This document shows positions 24,780 through 35,174 of a stretch of DNA of 64,000 nucleotides, piece by piece; the stretch's first letter is position 1, and each line of letters starts with the position of its first letter. Position numbers and translations under genes: made by a program. Under the pieces are notes generated by a model. That model was not told the DNA's origin. It saw nothing but the letters and a program-made list of their open reading frames with translations, and searched no databases. Origin of the DNA: Meconema thalassinum (Eukaryota > Arthropoda > Insecta > Orthoptera > Tettigoniidae); contig OX336392.1 of assembly GCA_946902985.2 (NCBI GenBank), positions 464,406,693 through 464,470,692 on the forward strand, read 5' to 3'.

Positions 24780-26607
24780 TATTAACCAATCTTCTTTACA
24801 CTGTTTTATGAGTTAACACCACATCAAAACTGATGAGGATTTATTTTAGTTGGACACAGAAGCTTATTTATTAATGTAATAGACATCTATGATTGATGAA
24901 ACCCATAAGATTGCCTCTCTCACCTTTCAGAAAATAACTTAAAATTTTAATTCTGCGATTAATGTAACTAATCCACGTGTGTTTCTATTACACAACAATT
25001 AAGGGTAACTCCAGCATATCTTCTAGATTTTTGATGTGTCTGGTGAGTGGTTTTGTTACTGCTTCTGCAGGTATCACCCTTCTGAAAGATGTCTCATCGT
25101 TTCTAATTCTATTCTTAATCCTCTGCCAGAGGAGAAATAGTTTTGCAATGCATGAATACAGTGCTGTAGCTGCTGAATTTTCTAAAAATAATTATGGAAT
25201 GATGGGAAGCAAAATAAATATAGCCTATTCTAAAATAACAACATACGCATAAAATGAAACCATTCTGATGAACTTAATATGCTTCAAATTCAGAGTACAA
25301 ATGCGTTCACCATTTGGTGCTTCGTTCAATTGTATATTTGGACCAAAATGTAGACCTCTGAAATAAATTTTAATGTTGGACTTTGCTCCACAGAACAAGA
25401 GCACACAGCCACCCATAGGACCAGTGTGTGTTAAGATTTTAGAACCTGTACTTACAGTTCTACATCAGTAATGGCATTACTACATATTCGACCAACTGAA
25501 TACTTGCCACTGCACCAGTAACTAACATGTGCAAGCACTGATCTTTTTTTTTGAATACGGTACCAATAATTTGAAATTCAAGGAAGGGGAAAATATTAAA
25601 GCTTAGACACGTTGCCGTGAGCCATGACATTTTTAATCTACCGCAATGTAAAATGAATTATTAACACTCCTCAAGAACTTGAGTACACATATGCAATAGG
25701 CTCATGGTACTGTATGTATCTCTGCAAGATGTAATCAAGTTGAAAACATTACGGTAACATAGACTCTTACCTGGTCATTTCTCAGGAGAGTAGGCCAAAT
25801 TGCCACATTCATCTGCTATTTCGAGAACAGCAATTTACGATTTGTTTGTTCACAGAATTTGGTAGGCCTACCTGTGGAATAAATAATAGTGAAAGTGTAA
25901 TTAATATGTCAAGTAGAATATCACCTGTACACTGCGTCTAATATCAATTCAAAACTAGGCTACCGGTACGGTATATTTTTCACAGGCACTACAAAAACAA
26001 GTTTTCACTTAAACTCTTAAAATAAGCGTACTTACTTGGCGTAGCAGAAGAAGAACTGTTCACTTCTCATTACCAAGAAGACGATTTGATGAAAGACAGA
26101 TGAGAAAGAACACAACATTAGCTTATTAAAAATATTAATATACGGCCAATATTGTTTACACCAAGCACGACATAAACAGAGCGTCCATGTTGGTCAATGC
26201 CACCAACCCAGTAGAAATAATGTTTATTTAATTATAAGTGCCGTAATTATCGTCGGTGAGCAAGATAATTGCAATGAAATGTCAATTAGGAATTATGTGT
26301 ATATTTATTGACTAAATATAGGGATATATTTGCAATTTAATTACAACGTGTATCATGCATATGTAGGCAAGACGATATACAGCGTTCCATATGGCTGGCC
26401 GCGCAACTACACCGATGGTACCAAATAATCCCTATCTGGTTGACACCCCCTGGTTGCAACTCAACTTCGAATGCTGCTGCTACCTGTCTGCGAGTACAAT
26501 AACTTAGAGATGGCCTCCTCTGATGCCACCATGCACGTTAGGTACATAGAATGATTTTCGTAACCAAGCAACGAACGAATAATTATCTGGCATCATGTGT
26601 TACCTCT
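24780..26607. other. non-coding right part of the piggyBac element
   Basis: No supportable coding frame. AT-rich. Near the end, GGCATCATGTGTTACC at 26,589-26,604 lies next to the inverted repeat and echoes the GGCATCAT motif near the other side. Confidence 0.4.
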
Positions 26608-26620
26608 ATGCGAGAAGAGG
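26608..26620 (-). repeat. piggyBac right terminal inverted repeat
   Basis: ATGCGAGAAGAGG followed by TTAA. Complement of the left terminal repeat with one mismatch. Confidence 0.85.
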
Positions 26621-26624
26621 TTAA

Positions 26625-27568
26625 CACTACTGCAATTCCGAATACACATAAATTACGACAATCTGTTTTTTTTTTAAATTATGACTGCAGCCATATTCCT
26701 ATACATGTCACAGTCATGGAACTGCTGCGAGAGTCACGTGACTGAATTCGAAATAAAATACACTTCTCGATGTTCTGGCCAAAAAATTACACCTGCCTGA
26801 AAATCACTGCTTGTTCCACAAGCAAGGCAGTCTGGGGCGTGAGCCCCAGGTTAGGTTTGTGTTTGTATGTAAGGCCTTATTATCCCGGGAGAGGTGGCGC
26901 GGGAAACTTCGTGACCTCACGCAGTTTCGTCAAGCTGGGGTTCCTACCCTTTACTGCTCACAGACTATACCTGCCACATGCCTTATCTATTGGCTGAGTG
27001 CAGTAACTTATTAGTGGAAGGTACGAGGGCCGAGACAAATGTATTTTTGTCTAGCTGCGTTGTAATGTGTTCCAAAAGACCCCGTGCCACCAGTCCCGCT
27101 GGCAGAGTGAACAGCTGTTCCAGTCTTACGCGTACTCCATGAGAATGTATCTGATTGATCGCGAAATAGAATTGATTGTAGATAAGTGTTAAAATAAAAC
27201 CGTATGAATCGTCTGAGCTACGAAGAGCAAGAATCCAGGGTCTGCAAAACGTCGAAGAGGAAGAAATATTAGGAGGTGAAACAGTGATAGTGAAGATAAA
27301 CTAGAAATAGCAGAATCTTGTAGTGATACTGAGCAGAGTGCAGATGAAGAAAATGTAGAAAGTGACGATGATATGCCTCTTCATCAGAGAATGTGTACCC
27401 TTACTGGAAAAGACAAATAGTGTACAATACAACCCCAATAAAATACAACAAGAGACTTCTCTAAAATGTGTCATTGGTGAAAAACTAGAACCCTACATGA
27501 TATAAAACTTGTCGAATCATTCATTTTGAAAGTGTTAATAGGCAAACTGTAGTAAGAATTATCAGATA
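26625..27568. other. duplication unit resumes, copy 1; acidic ORF remnant
   Basis: It matches 36,911-37,853. At about 27,280-27,420 (+) there is a broken frame encoding an Asp/Glu/Ser-rich stretch (SDSEDKLEIAESCSDTEQSA, then ...DDDMPLHQ...TGKDK) ending in TAG at 27,418-27,420. Acidic N-termini followed by GKD are common in piggyBac-derived (PGBD-like) transposases, so this could be the 5' relic of another such element; a host exon is not supported. Confidence 0.4.
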
Positions 27569-27799
27569 CTAGCAGAAGTACCCGCTCTTCGAACGGTCTT
27601 CGGTATTAATAACCAGACCTTATCATTTGAGCTACGGTTGAGATGGTTAGGGGCTTGTCATTCCTTCATAAGTTTATCAGAACGAAGTTAGTTTTCTGGG
27701 TATATTGCAGACACTGTTTATTTAAGGACCATAAAATGTGGTTTTCGAAGACCCTTTATAGACTCTCTAGTTTTTGTTTTGTTTTTTTTATATCACACA

Positions 27800-30010
27800 C
27801 CCCCACGGGCTCACATCTAGTGGGCGTGGGTTGGCGACCACGGGGCCCCAGCTGAGTCCGGCATTGCTTCCACTTACTTGTGCCGTGCTCCTCTCTTGTC
27901 TTCTTTCCTGCCCCCCAGGGGCTCACATCTAGTGGGTTGTGGGTTGGCGACCACGGGGCCCCAGCTGAGTCCGGCATTGCTTCCACTTACTTGTGCCGGC
28001 TCCTCTCTTTCTTCTTTCCTGTCGACCTCCCTTGGTCAACTCTTGTTCTCTTCCGACCCCGACGGTATTAGGGTATCCGAGGCCTAGGGAGTCTCTTCCT
28101 TTCCCGCCTTCATTGGCCCTTGTCTCATCTTTTCTGATTCCCTCCTTCTGCGAGGGGTCAGCCTTCTTTTTATTTTCCTTTTACCTCCTGCCTTGTGCTC
28201 AAGGCCCTTAAGGAGGCAGGGTGTATGTAGCCCCACCACTTCTGGTGCACCGTCGATAATGCTACACCCTCAGGGGCTCACGGCTGGTGAGTTCGGGCGT
28301 TGGCGACCCCGTGGGATTCCTGAGCTGGGTCCGTTTTCCCCTTTTTGTCCCTTCCCTTTGGGGCGGACCTTCTCCTCTCTCCCCTCTCCTCTCCTCTTTT
28401 CCTTCTATTTCCTTTTCTCTTTAAGATTCCCGCACTGTTTTTGTTACTCGAATCACCGTGTATCTAAATTCCCTTTTACCATTTTTTTTAAGGCATTTTT
28501 GATCTATGTTGCATTTTGTAAGTCTCTTCGATCTAAATTACATTTCGCGATTGTTTTCAACCTCAATTGCATTTTGTAAAGATTGACAATCTAAATTGCT
28601 TTTTAGTAAGTCTTTCAATGCAGGCGTCAGGGCATTTTAGTGAGTATTTTGAATTTCAATTGCATTTTGTAAGTATTTTCAACCAAAACCGCATTTCACA
28701 CGAATTTTGAATCTAAATTGCATTTTGTTTGGTGGGCATTTTGCACATATTTTGATTCTCAATTGCATTTTGTGGGTATTTTGAATCTAAATTACATTTG
28801 TCAAGTATTTTCAATCTAAATTGCTTTTTGTAAGTATTGTCAATCCACATGAGTCGTTTGAATCTACCGTACATTTTGTAAGCATTTTCAATTTCAATTG
28901 CATTTTGTAAGTATTTTGAATTTCAATTGCACTTTGTGAATAATTTGGATTGGAACTGGGATATTTCAATCTGAATTGCATTGTGTATTTTCAATTTCAA
29001 TTGCATTTTGTACGTAATTTCGATCTCATTTGCATTTTGTAAGTATTTTGAATTTCAGTTGCATTTTGTAAGTATTTCGGCGCTACTTTGCATTTTGTAC
29101 GTATTTTGAATCTAGCCTACGTTTTGAGGGTCTTTTTCAATCTATTCTTTTTGTGCAACTTTTCGTTCTAAATTCCCTTTTGTAGGACCATATTGTGAGT
29201 TGTTTCCATGTGAGTTCCTTTTTGTACGAATTTTCAGTCTTCGATAATTTTGTTCTGGTTTCCATTTCATTATCATTTTCGCTATCACCCAGATCATTAG
29301 GGGCCGATAACCTCGATGTTAGGCCCCTTAAAACAACAATTATCATCATCATCATCATCATCATCTTCTTTCCTGTCGACCTCACTTGGTCAACTCTTGC
29401 TCTCTTCTGACCCCGACGGTATTAGGGTATCCGAGGCCTAGGGAGTCTCTTCCTTTCCCGCCTTAATTGGCCCTTGTCTCATCTTTTCTGATATCCTCCT
29501 TCTGCGAGGGGTCAGCCTTCTTTTTCTCTTCCTTTTACCTCCTGCCTTGTGCTCTAGGCCCTTAAGGAGGCTGGGTGTATGTAGCCCCACAACTTCTGGT
29601 GCACCTTAGATAATGCTACACCCTCAGGGGCTCACGGCTGGTGAGTTCGGGAGTTGGCGACCCCGAGGGATTCCTGAGCTGGGTCCGTTTTCCCCTTTTG
29701 TTCCTTACCTTTGGGGCGGACCCTCTCCTCTTTCACTTTCCTATCTGCCTTTCATGGCTCTCCTTCCTTCCAAGTTCCACAATCCGTCTTCTTCGAGGGT
29801 TGAGGGCATTTCTTTTCCTCCTGTCCTTTATTTGCCTTATACTCCTTTATTTTTCCATTTCTTCTTCTAGTATGTAGGTCAGTAGTAGCTTTATTTTTTA
29901 AGTTCGCTTTTGCTTTTTTCATCTTCACGATCACCCAATCCATCAGGGGCCGATAACCTAGATGTTAGGCCCCTTAAAACAACAATTATCATTATTATTA
30001 TTATTATTTT
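27800..30010 (+). mobile_element. family A retroposon interrupted by family B
   Basis: The outer A occupies 27,800-27,910 and 29,366-30,010, with its hairpin at 29,946 and a tail that drifts to ATT repeats. Target duplication ATCACACA at 27,792-27,799 and 30,012-30,019. Duplication copy 2 has the unbroken site at about 38,061. The inner B is listed separately. Confidence 0.88.
27911..29365 (+). mobile_element. family B retroposon, full length, nested in family A
   Basis: 1,455 bp: C-run start, A-like first and second GGGGCTCAC halves (about 27,911-28,370), pyrimidine-rich linker (CTCTCCTCTTTTCCTTCTAT), degenerate 29-bp array (about 28,490-29,230), end segment CATTATCATTTTCGCTATCA, hairpin at 29,300, ATC tail. 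Target duplication TTCTTTCCTG at 27,901-27,910 and 29,366-29,375. Best reference copy of family B in the window. Confidence 0.93.
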
Positions 30011-30183
30011 TATCACACATTGAGAAGCGCAACATATGCTTTGGTTGTCCTTCTAGGATATTGTTTATTTTTCACCTATTTTAGCATGTATTTTGAAAAG
30101 TTGTTCCTTATACCCACCCACCCTTCTATGAGAAGTACGTTGAAGAGTATTCTAAATGATTGGTGTATTGACTCATGGTTACA

Positions 30184-30924
30184 CCCCCCAGGGGCTCACA
30201 TCTTGTGGGCGTGGGTTGGCGACCACGGGGCCCCAGCTGAGTCCGGCATTGCTTCCACTTACTTGTGCCGGGCTCCTCTCTGTCTTCTTTCCTGTCGACC
30301 TCACTTGGTCAACTCTTGTTCTCTTCTGACCCCGACGGTATTAGGGTATCCGAGGCCTAGGGAGTCTCTTCCTTTCCCGCCTTAATTGGCCCTTGTCTCA
30401 TCTTTTCTGATACCCTCCTACTGCGAGGGGTCAGCCTTCTTTTTCTCTTCCTTTTACCTCCTGCCTTGTGCTCTAGGCCCTTAAGGAGGCAGGGTGTATG
30501 TAGCCCCACCACTTCTGGTGCACCCTAGATAACGCTACACCCTCAGGGGCTCACGGCTGGTGAGTTCGGGAGTTGGCGACCCCGAGGGATTCCTGAGCTG
30601 GGTCCGTTTTCCCCTTTTGTCCCTTACCTTTGGGGCGGACCCTCTCCTCTTTCACTTTCCTATCTGCCTTTCATGGCTCTCCTTCCTTCCAAGTCCCTCA
30701 ATCCGCCTTCTTCGAGGGTTGAGGGCATTTCTTTTCCTCCTGTCCTTTATTTGCCTTATTCTCCTTTAGTTTTCATTTTCTTCTTCTAGTAAGTAGGTTA
30801 GTAGTTAGTTTTAGTTTTAAGTTCGCTTATCATTTTCATCTTCACGATCACCCAAACCATCAGGGGCCGATAACCTAGATGTTAGGCCCCTTAAAACAAC
30901 AAATATCATCATCATCATCATCAT
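30184..30924 (+). mobile_element. family A retroposon
   Basis: 741-bp copy with target duplication CATGGTTACA at 30,174-30,183 and 30,925-30,934. Hairpin at 30,863. The matching place in duplication copy 2 holds the LINE, inserted about 8 bp to the left. Outside the target duplication the flanks agree between the two copies. Confidence 0.93.
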
Positions 30925-31610
30925 CATGGTTACAATACCGAATTTTACGATGCTCCAAGCACCCCAACATGAATTATAGGCGTACATAAACTTAAATATA
31001 TATCAACCACACAGTATCAAACAAAATCATCTTTACAATGAACCCGTTTGTCGACAAAACTATGATTACTTAAAATGTGCTCTCAAACTAAATTCACCTA
31101 ACATGTACTTCCTGACGTGACAATAATATTGAAAACCTCGTAGACGAAACGCAATGTATGTCAAATTAAAACTGACCCTCACCGTTATGGAAAGTCCCCA
31201 TCCCCAGGAAGACTCCCTAAATAAATTATAAAGGCTTGTGGTGCATGAAAATGCGGGATTTTTAGACTCCAATGGCCCAAATTCCCAAAAGCTGCAAAAA
31301 AACACTATTCCAATCCAGGAATTTTTGAAAATAATGTTGCTGTTTGGAGATTTAATAGACCTTCTGCAAAACATATCGCACGTGTAAGTCACGTGTAAAA
31401 ATTCTAGGGTACCCCTTGACCCCCTTAATCGCTTTGTTAAATTTTACAGTCTATGTTTGATTCCACGATAACCTTATAGCCACTTGCAAACTTTCACAAA
31501 AATGTAATAAATTGAGTGGCATTGCTTCTTACAGAAATAAATGGAAAGTTGGATGTCACCTCTTGTGATACTGTTGTCATGTTTACCGGCTTGCATTACT
31601 TCATTAGTTT

Positions 31611-32052
31611 CTTCTTCTTCTTCTTCTTTCGGATGGGCCAGCTAAGGACCACGACGTTCAACTTTTCAGTTTTGCGAGGGACTTGATGTATGCCCAATAT
31701 TCGCGCATTATCTGGCTATGTTTCTCTCTTTTGTCCAGATGATGCCGGTTTTCTTACAGGGTGGTCTGTCCTGAAAACTCTTCTGTTTAAGTATCTTTCT
31801 GAGATGTGATCGCCTTCGAATATCACATTTCATTATCTTCAGTTCTTGGATATCCTTGTTAACTACTGTTAGCGACGGTGTCAAGCTCTTTCTATTCCCC
31901 CAGTAGTTGAGAAGCCGGTTGGTTAGACTTGTTGGGTTCATCCATGACACATGTCCGTAGAAAGCCAGACGTCTCTTCCTGGCCACATCTGTGATTTCCT
32001 CAGTATATTTATATAGCTCCTGATTTGGTGTTCTTCTGTATTCGTCATCTAT
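31611..32052 (-). pseudogene. 5'-truncated LINE fragment (RT C-terminus), copy 1
   Basis: Minus-strand reading includes YRRTPNQELYKY upstream and ARKRRLAFYGHVSWMNPTSL, matching the KRLxxxGHV region at the C-terminus of RTE/CR1-like LINE proteins, followed by TGIIWTKERNIAR. Its 3' end is a (GAA)n tail (CTTCTTCTTC on the plus strand at 31,611). Flanked by ATTAGTTT at 31,603-31,610 and 32,053-32,060. Present in both duplication copies, so it inserted into the Helitron before the duplication. Confidence 0.65.
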
Positions 32053-32501
32053 TTATTAGTTTATTAAATGAAATTAGTTTTCTGGCAATATCTCAAAAAA
32101 CGTAGTTTTAGAGCCTTAAAACGTAGTTGCCACCGAGGGGCTGCAAAAGAGTTTTGTCTCGTCCTTGTAGGTCATAATATAATAATAATCATAATAATAA
32201 TTGATTAATATAGGGATAGCGATATAATAGACCTGTAGTACCACACCCGCACGGTTAAATCACGTGAAAAAATCAAGAGGAGCCCCTTAAGCGCATTATA
32301 TTCGTATTACAGCTTAAGTTGGTTCCGTGATAACCTTATAGCCGTTTGCGAACGTTCACAGTAATGTAATAAATGGAATGGCATTGCGTCTTATAGAAAT
32401 AGATGGACTTCAGAGAATGTGTTGCCATGGTTACCGGATTGCATTCTTTCAACAGCTTAATAAATGAAATTAGTTTTCTGGGTATAACTGAAACACTGTT
32501 T

Positions 32502-34144
32502 CCCCCAGGGGCTCACTTCTAGTGGGCGTGGGTTGGCGACCACGGGGCCCCAGCTGAGTCCGGCATTGCTTCCACTTACTTGTGCCGGGCTCCTCTCCGT
32601 CCTCTTTCCTGTCGACCTCACTTGGTCAACTCTTGTTCTCTTCCTACCCCGACGGTATTAGGGTATCCGAGGCCTAGGGAGTCTCTTCCTTTCCCGCCTT
32701 AATTGGTCCTTGTCTCATCTTTCCTGACACCCTCCTTCTGTGAGGGGTCAGCCTTCTTTTTCTTTTCCTTTTACCTCCTGCCTTGTGCTCAAGGCCCTAA
32801 AGGAGACAGGGTGTATGTAGCCCCTCCACTTCTGGTGCACCCTAGATAATGCTACACCCTCAGGGGCTCACGGCTGGTGAGTTCGGGAGTTGGCGACCCC
32901 GAGGGATTCCTGAGCTGGGTCCGTTTTCCCCTTTTGTCCCTTACCTTCGGGGCGGACCCTCTCCTCTTTCACTTTCCTATCTGCCTTTCATGGCTCTCCT
33001 TCCTTCCAAGTCCCTCAATCCGCATTCTTCGAGGGTTGAGGGCATTTCTTTTCCTCCTGTCCTGTATTTGCCTTATTCTCCTTTAGTTTTCCATTTCTTC
33101 TTCTAGTATGTAGGTTGGTAGTTAGTTTTAGTTTTAAGTTTACATTTCATTTTCATCTTCACGATCACCCAAACCATCAGGGGCCGATAGCCTAGATGTT
33201 AGGCCCCTTAAAACAACAATTATCATCATCATCCTCATCATTTCCTTTTCTCTTTCAGATTCCCGCACGGTTTTTGTTACTTGGTTCCCCGTGTATCTAA
33301 ATTCCCTTTTAACGATTTTTTTGTATGTATTTTTAATCTACGTTGCATTTTGTAAGTCTTTTCGATCTAGATTGCATTTTGTGAGAGTTTTTCAATCTCA
33401 ATTGCATTTTGTAAGGATTGACAATCTAAATTGCTTTTTAGTAAGTCTCGGAATATCCGGTCCGGGGCTTTTGTGAGTTTTTTGAATTTCAATTGCATTT
33501 TGTATTTTCAAGTAGTTAAGTCTCAATTGCAATTTTGTGGGTATTTTGAATCTAAATTACATTTTGTAATTATTTTCAATCTAAATTGCATTTTGTAAGT
33601 ATTGTCCATCCTAATGAGAAGTTTGAATCTACCATACATTTTGTAAGCAATTTCAATTGCATTTGTTCAAGTAGTTCAGTCTCAATTGCAATTTTGTGGG
33701 TATTTTGAATCTCCATTACATTTTGTGCGTATTTTCAATCTCATTTGCATTTTGTAAGTATTTTGATTTCACTTGCATTTTGTAGGTATTTCGACTGTAC
33801 GTTGCATTTTGTACGTATTTTGGACTTACCCTACATTTTGTGCGTATTTTTCAATCTAATCCTTTTGTGAGTATTTTCGTTCGAAATTCCCTTATGTTCG
33901 TATCACCGCTCTCCATTTTGTGAGTAGTTTCAATCTGAGTTCCTTTTTGTAAGTATTTTCCCTGCTACATAAGGCATAGTTGTTGGGGCTCACTGTCTAT
34001 TTTATATAAACCATTTTCGTTTCATCCATAGCAGTAAGCTGTTTTTTATCTTCATCCTTTCATTTCACGCCATTTATTTCATCAGGGGCCGATAACCTCG
34101 ATGTTAGGCCCCTTAAAACAACAATTATCATCATCATCATCATG
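32502..34144 (+). mobile_element. hybrid A/B element at the duplication junction
   Basis: 32,502-33,238 is a family A layout with a complete hairpin (33,180) and tail. It runs straight into the middle of a B element (linker, then 29-bp array from about 33,300) that ends with the LINE-type 3' UTR, a hairpin at 34,085 and a tail. The 5' half shares diagnostic variants with the B at 50,274 (GCTCACTTCTAGTGGG; TCCGTCCTCTTTCC; CTTTCCTGACACC), while the 3' half matches 9,803-10,666. This is what a crossover between B elements at the ends of the unit would leave, with an A insertion trimmed by recombination. Confidence 0.7.
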
Positions 34145-34327
34145 TTTTACGAATAGGTTTTTATTCATACTAGGGTTGCCGAGCGCAACACGTTAAGATG
34201 TCACTGTGGAGCACCTTAGTTCTATATTTTGAGTTTTTTTTAGATCCCTTTTCAGGATCTTCAGTCACGGACTAGATTGGGAATGCAAGTCGGTGGAAAT
34301 ATTTATGTCTTTTATTTCAGGTTTCTG

Positions 34328-35110
34328 TCAAACCCATAGGTGTGATTCTGGTGTGTGTATTGTGTCAATGTGTGTGTATTGATTCTTCGTGATGAGGGGT
34401 AGAATGTGTCTACTGCCCTCAAATTTTGGTTGTATTTCCCCCTCCCTGTGCCCGTTTCTCCAATGCACCGACGGCTCAATCTCCGGGGGTGCCTGTATAA
34501 CAGCATGCCACGGTCTACTTGGTTTTCGTCCATGGTGCAGAAGACAAGGAATTTGTCTGGTACTTTCATGCGTTGTTGAGTTCAAGCAACGTTCAATTAT
34601 GGGTACCACTTCCATCCATCTATGATGGTGTTCATGACAATAAATCCGGCAGTATTTTCCAATCTCTGCATTTACCTTTTCAACTGGATTTCCTTCTGGG
34701 TATCTTAAGGAGCTCAAGATATGCCTTATGCCGAGTCGTGCCATTTCCTCTTGAAATTCGGCGCTCGTGAACTGCTTTCCGTGATCACTCAGGAGGAACT
34801 CTGGCTTCCCTGCAGTTTGAATCACGCCGGTTTCAATCCTGTGAATTACGTACCGGGATGTTGCCTTCTGTATAGGGTGCAACATGACTAATTTGGTAAA
34901 CACATCCATCGTCACCAAGATGTATTGGTTGCCCCTGGCCCTGTGCTGATTCTTGGATTTCCGTGGGAAATGCTAAGATATGTTTTTTTTTTTTTACACA
35001 CACACGTATTATGTGCTATTGGGAGCACGCTTCTTCGAGACTTGAGCCATTGCTACGGCAGGCCGAGATATTTGACACGTGGGTTGACAGATGTTGCAGA
35101 TTCTACTTTG
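34328..35110 (-). pseudogene. pol: Ty3/gypsy integrase fragment, copy 2
   Basis: 196-residue open frame from 34,918 with the full D,D,E core: TMDVFTKLVM, LSDHGKQFTS, and PEGNPVEKVNAEIGK. Upstream, around 35,060-35,100, a CNICQPT segment looks like part of the integrase zinc-binding site but is separated by frame breaks. No protease or RT is attached. It is better preserved than the duplicate at 10.8 kb, which has a TAG stop after the first catalytic residue. Confidence 0.82.
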
Positions 35111-35174
35111 CGCCCGTCTAGGTCTGGTGATTCATCGTGTAGGCAGTCCAGCTACGACCGACTGACCCCTTAAG

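Larger units (their letters stand above)
13439..26624 (-). mobile_element. piggyBac-type DNA transposon with nested insertions
   Basis: Both ends carry the target TTAA (13,439-13,442 and 26,621-26,624) and short terminal inverted repeats: CCTCTTCTTGCAT at the left and its complement with one mismatch at 26,608-26,620. The duplicated locus has a single TTAA at 36,907-36,910 with identical flanks, which is the pre-insertion site. A broken minus-strand transposase lies at 13,784-15,663. At 13.2 kb the element is far longer than usual for piggyBac (2.5-6 kb); family A/B insertions inside it account for about 3.7 kb. Transposase-free DNA at 15.7-17.7, 18.4-20.8 and 23.1-26.6 kb may be long non-coding ends or older unrecognised insertions. 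Confidence 0.88.
27569..32501 (-). mobile_element. non-autonomous Helitron, copy 1, interrupted
   Basis: On the minus strand the 3' end is CTAG at 27,572-27,569 followed by T, preceded by the hairpin CCGTTC-GAA-GAGCGG about 11 nt upstream, a typical Helitron terminus. The body matches the uninterrupted relative at 48,175-50,224 in reverse orientation. The 5' (TC) end is missing: homology stops at about 32,501, where a family A/B element follows. Later insertions: A plus B at 27,800-30,010, A at 30,184-30,924, and a LINE fragment at 31,611-32,052. Confidence 0.8.
9803..33238 (+). repeat. segmental duplication, copy 1
   Basis: Pieces of this stretch match 33.2-51.5 kb in the same order and orientation: 9,803-13,438 with about 33,310-36,906; 26,625-27,790 with 36,911-38,060; 30,013-30,183 with 38,061-38,226; 30,925-32,501 with 44,340-45,847 plus 50,225-50,273. 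By eye the pieces differ by a few substitutions and small indels per 100 bp. What interrupts collinearity is identifiable transposons: piggyBac and family A/B in copy 1, LINE and Helitrons in copy 2. The outer limits fall inside family B elements, which suggests unequal exchange between them. Confidence 0.85.
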
